Positions 61,746 to 64,000 of a stretch of DNA of 64,000 bases are shown here, piece after piece. Under the pieces are notes generated by a model. That model was not told the origin of the DNA, ran no database searches, and worked only from the letters and a program-made list of their open reading frames with translations. The translations under genes were made by a program, and so were the position numbers. Source of the stretch: Methanoculleus sp. (GTDB lineage: Archaea > Halobacteriota > Methanomicrobia > Methanomicrobiales > Methanoculleaceae); assembly GCA_018433835.1 (NCBI GenBank), contig JAHDQM010000002.1:38952-102951 (forward strand), in the 5' to 3' direction. Each line of letters begins with the position of its first letter. The stretch's first letter is position 1.

Positions 61746-62549
61746 TCAACGTCCACATTTTAATTCGTCAGCAGTGTATGCTGTGTTCCCTGGATCGGTT
61801 AAAAAGGCGAAGGATAAGGATACAATAGAATCAACAATACCCTGTGGAATACCTTCGGGTCTTTCTAAATCCTTGGGGTGAACAGTTAGAATTCGGTACG
61901 TATTTAAAAGTTGAATCAAAGGGATATATCTCGCATCCAGTAATTGTTTAATGTCCTTATCTGCTTTATCTGCGACAAATAAGTTAATTATTGCACCCAA
62001 CGTATGATTTCTAAATTTTTGCTCGTATTGCTCGGAGTCAAAGTTTCTAATCATCCGATGGAGTCTAAATTCAACAGCTGAAACCGCCAAGATTATACTT
62101 GAATACTTGCAATGATTCGAGTAACTAACTAGTGATTCATCCAATCGAATAGCTTCTTGACAAATCACACGGCTTAACTTCTCCTGAACGTTTTTATCAA
62201 GAATTTCTATTATATCTGACAGTTCTGATATTAATTCGTTAAAATGTTCAAAAGAACGTATAGTTTCAGGATGGTGCAATAGGTTAGTTGTTTTTACATA
62301 TTCATCGAGAAAATATGGATTTGCATCTAAAAAACGATTACATAATAGATATTTGTCCAACATGGCCAATAAAGTACCAATTGCGGGGTTGGTGCTGTAA
62401 CACTGGCAATTTACTGCCTCACCTTCATGCTTGAATGGACACCACTCTTCCCTGCCTACAATTAGATAATTATTGAAATATTCAAAAAAGGGTTGGGCTG
62501 TCATATAATGCACTAACTGATCATGAATATGACGTGCATAACCATCCAT
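61746..62549 (-). CDS. Hypothetical protein with HEPN-like features (Rx4H motif)
   Basis: 267 residues, AT-rich and unlike its neighbours in codon use. Mostly helical. The C-terminal third reads SIILAVSAVEFRLHRMI and LLDARYIPLIQLLNTY, then R-ILTV-H (Arg219, His224). Such an R-x4-6-H motif at the end of a helix is the mark of HEPN ribonuclease domains, including DUF4145-type proteins of defence islands. A cysteine pair (EAVNCQCYS) sits near residue 48. A TATA box (ACATATAG, 62571-62578) 26 nt before the ATG predicts a leaderless message. Assignment to HEPN is by motif and helix pattern only. Confidence 0.5.
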   Translation of the reverse strand: MDGYARHIHDQLVHYMTAQPFFEYFNNYLIVGREEWCPFKHEGEAVNCQCYSTNPAIGTLLAMLDKYLLCNRFLDANPYFLDEYVKTTNLLHHPETIRSFEHFNELISELSDIIEILDKNVQEKLSRVICQEAIRLDESLVSYSNHCKYSSIILAVSAVEFRLHRMIRNFDSEQYEQKFRNHTLGAIINLFVADKADKDIKQLLDARYIPLIQLLNTYRILTVHPKDLERPEGIPQGIVDSIVSLSFAFLTDPGNTAYTADELKCGR

Positions 62550-62630
62550 AATGGGGTGTTCTGCATGAGTCTATATGTATCTACCTTTTTAATGCTGTGA
62601 AGGGGCCACGATAGCTTAACCCACCTATTG

Positions 62631-63530
62631 CTATGTGCCAACCATAAAAACCCTATGAGAAGGGCAGAAAAACGTTGCCCTCACAGGGAATACTGCTACC
62701 AGAGGAAGGAGCGCTGTGACCGCACCTTTCACCTTGTTCAGGTAGTGGATGCTCCCTACGGTTGCGGGTGTTCTCCCTGGATGAAGTCAGCGATGCTCTC
62801 GGAGACGCCATGCTCGACCATAAAGTACAGGTGCCACTTCCAGATGGTCTCGGCGCTAACTCTCCCATGAGCGAGACGTTTCTGGATGGTGCCATACGCC
62901 TGCTTCGATGCAGGGCTCTTGGCGTAGGCGATTAAGGTCGGGATGAAGGATGCCGGGAAGAAGAGCAGGTAACTCTGCTTCGTTACACGGGACTGGGCTG
63001 CGGCTGGGATATGGGCAACGTCTCCGTCGTACGTGACATCCTTGGGTGAGAAGGAGCGGAGGGACGGAGGGAATCCAGCACCTGGGAGAGCCGGTTCCAG
63101 GAGTAGACCCGCGTGCGATAAAGTGGTTTGTGCTCGTCCGGGACAGCGGCATAGGCTTCCGTGATCTCGGCGTCAGCTTCCGTGATCTCGGCGTCAGACG
63201 GGTAGATCTCGACCACACCAGAGGCTCGAATCTCCGTGTATTTCCTCCATTTTGCTAACAGCCCATTGAGAAGGGTAACGGTCTCCAGATAGTCCTCACA
63301 GAAGTTGTAGAAGTTACGCAGGCCTCTAGTTTACTTGTCTCCCTGAGCGTTCAGGTCTTTGGGCTTCTGGATAGGGCGCTCTCCCGTGAGGTAACGGTCT
63401 ACGGCTGGGATATAGGCCTGAGCGCTCTTGTCTGAGACCTTCTTGGCAATCCACGGTACGAACTAGTCCCGGTGCTGAGTATAGAGCGTGCGCAGATCTA
63501 AGGCCTTATGGAACTCTTTTCGAGAATCGG
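62631..63530 (-). pseudogene. Decayed archaeal tyrosine integrase
   Basis: Minus-strand pieces in different frames join into a complete archaeal-type integrase: FVPWIAKKVSDKSAQAYIPA, VDRYLTGERPIQKPKDLNAQ, GLRNFYNFCEDYLETVTLL, PDEHKPLYRTRVYSWNRLSQ (holding the first catalytic Arg), VTKQSYLLFFPASFIPTLIA, SAETIWKWHLYFMVEHGVSE and finally GSIHYLNKVKGAVTA with the probable catalytic Tyr. Two stop codons (TAG before FVPW, TAA before TRGLRNF), a frameshift near 63055 and another near 62775 interrupt it. A 21-bp tandem duplication (63156-63176 and 63177-63197) adds seven residues. It is non-functional as read. Located between tRNA-Val with the HEPN-like gene and a tRNA-like segment. Confidence 0.85.
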
Positions 63531-63635
63531 CCCTTATACGGCGTGAAGATCCTGGATATCATCTATGGTCGCTTCAACACGCTGAATCCGCAATTCAAAC
63601 TCGATAAGATGACATCCGAAGAGTTCGACAAGTGA
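63506..63635 (+). pseudogene. C-terminal fragment of an unrecognised gene
   Basis: A plus-strand frame reads NRPLYGVKILDIIYGRFNTL and NPQFKLDKMTSEEFDK then stops at 63633-63635. It looks protein-like, but upstream it runs into the antisense of the integrase remnant, so only the 3' end of a gene seems to survive. Its stop overlaps the next start as GTGA. No family recognised. Confidence 0.35.
63530..63552 (+). other. tRNA-Val-like segment, possible att site
   Basis: GCCCTTATACGGCG then TG then AAGATCC matches tRNA-Val 61468-61488 (GCCCTTACACGGCG then AAGATCC) with one mismatch and a 2-base insertion, same orientation. It lies at the 5' border of the integrase remnant. The T arm and acceptor 3' strand are not repeated, so if it is an attachment site the core is the anticodon arm. 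Chance similarity is possible. Confidence 0.4.
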
Positions 63636-63754
63636 AGTACTCATTAACCCCCACGATTCTTGTACCTGCGAGTATGCGTGATGCTACTGAAAAAGTCTGC
63701 AGAGAACAAACACTGATTGATGATATTAATCGAAAGGTGATGTTATCTGATTAT
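63632..63754 (+). pseudogene. Start of an unrecognised gene interrupted by an IS element
   Basis: A GTG at 63632 overlaps the previous stop. The frame reads MKYSLTPTILVPASMRDATE, KVCREQTLIDDINRKVMLSD, then enters the IS end at 63755. The part before the IS looks like genuine coding sequence (about 41 codons). The two fragments together look like a small operon broken by transposition. Confidence 0.35.
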
Positions 63755-64000
63755 GGCTCTGTTGAATTCCTCAACAATCACAACAACTACGACCGATTGA
63801 GGTGCCTTGGTAAGGTTATGGAGAATGAGTTTGCTCTTGATCTCCTTGACCTGATACCTATATTTTCGTGCCTTCAGATCCCCGCCGAATCTTCTTTTGA
63901 GGACTGAAAACGCTGTTTCAACTTTGTTTCGTTCCCGGTATCGATCTGCATCAAAGTCGACGAACATCTCCTGCCGGTACTTTCCGGACAGGATCTTCCC
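63743..64000 (-). CDS. IS5-family transposase, C-terminal part, cut by window end
   Basis: The minus-strand frame is open to base 64000: GKILSGKYRQEMFVDFDADR, YRERNKVETAFSVLKRRFGG, DLKARKYRYQVKEIKSKLIL. The R-x3-E in YRERNKVETAFSVLKRR is the last acidic residue of the DDE triad in IS5/IS4-type transposases. The frame runs through the element's terminal repeat and ends 10-12 bp outside it, so the last residues come from flanking DNA. The gene's 5' part lies beyond the window. Confidence 0.8.
   Translation of the reverse strand, partial: GKILSGKYRQEMFVDFDADRYRERNKVETAFSVLKRRFGGDLKARKYRYQVKEIKSKLILHNLTKAPQSVVVVVIVEEFNRAIIR
63755..63772. mobile_element. Terminal inverted repeat of an IS5-family (IS903-like) element
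   Basis: GGCTCTGTTGAATTCCTC closely resembles the GGCTTTGTTGAATAAATC-type ends of the IS903 group, and the transposase reads towards it. It marks one end of the element; the other end is outside the window, so target duplication cannot be checked. Confidence 0.55.

Noticed and set aside
63460..63470. TAG in the integrase considered as a pyrrolysine codon
   Set aside because: The same gene also has TAA and frameshifts, so decay is the simpler explanation, and no pyl genes are in view.

Overview
The window reads as chromosomal DNA of a hydrogenotrophic methanogenic archaeon of the Methanomicrobiales, most probably Methanoculleus or a close relative. The sequence shows methenyl-H4MPT cyclohydrolase (mch), methanogenesis marker protein 12, a methanopterin-pathway beta-RFAP synthase, four-subunit pyruvate:ferredoxin oxidoreductase, an Orc1/Cdc6 initiator, high GC coding DNA, and archaeal TATA boxes (often about 26-30 nt before the ATG). 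The genus is inferred from gene content and style, not from a search.

Layout. 1-12.5 kb is housekeeping: a truncated membrane hydrolase, thrC with two overlapping membrane genes, the porCDAB operon, hxlB, marker 12, a DUF368 lipid-carrier transporter, a sugar-nucleotide epimerase, apgM, and a fused DUF98/beta-RFAP synthase. 12.8-50.7 kb is a large cell-surface glycan region: at least seven glycosyltransferase modules (GT2 and GT4), two multi-spanning GT-C-like proteins, two flippases, a polysaccharide deacetylase, a C45-type hydrolase, three GNAT/FemAB-like acyltransferases plus a broken copy, a CapA-like protein, and the precursor genes galE-like, galU and ugd. Inside and after it (14.4-18.7 and 43.9-57.6 kb) lie six secreted right-handed beta-helix proteins in two families. 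They carry different accessories: CARDB repeats, an inserted binding-like module, a dockerin, or a membrane anchor. Together they suggest assembly, export, decoration and remodelling of surface polysaccharide or S-layer glycans.

57.9-61.5 kb returns to core functions: a zinc-ribbon protein beside orc1/cdc6, mch, a small lipoprotein-like protein and tRNA-Val(UAC). From 61.5 kb to the end the DNA is AT-richer and mobile: a HEPN-like gene, a decayed archaeal tyrosine integrase, a short tRNA-Val-like segment that may be an attachment site, remnants of a gene pair, and the end of an IS5-family element cut by the window edge.

The strongest unexplained signal is at 43149-43823. It is a non-coding array of at least a dozen tight hairpins with recurring arm sequences, bounded by an exact 23-bp inverted repeat. 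Next are the tRNA-Val element with its HEPN-like cargo and the modular beta-helix family that includes a dockerin protein.
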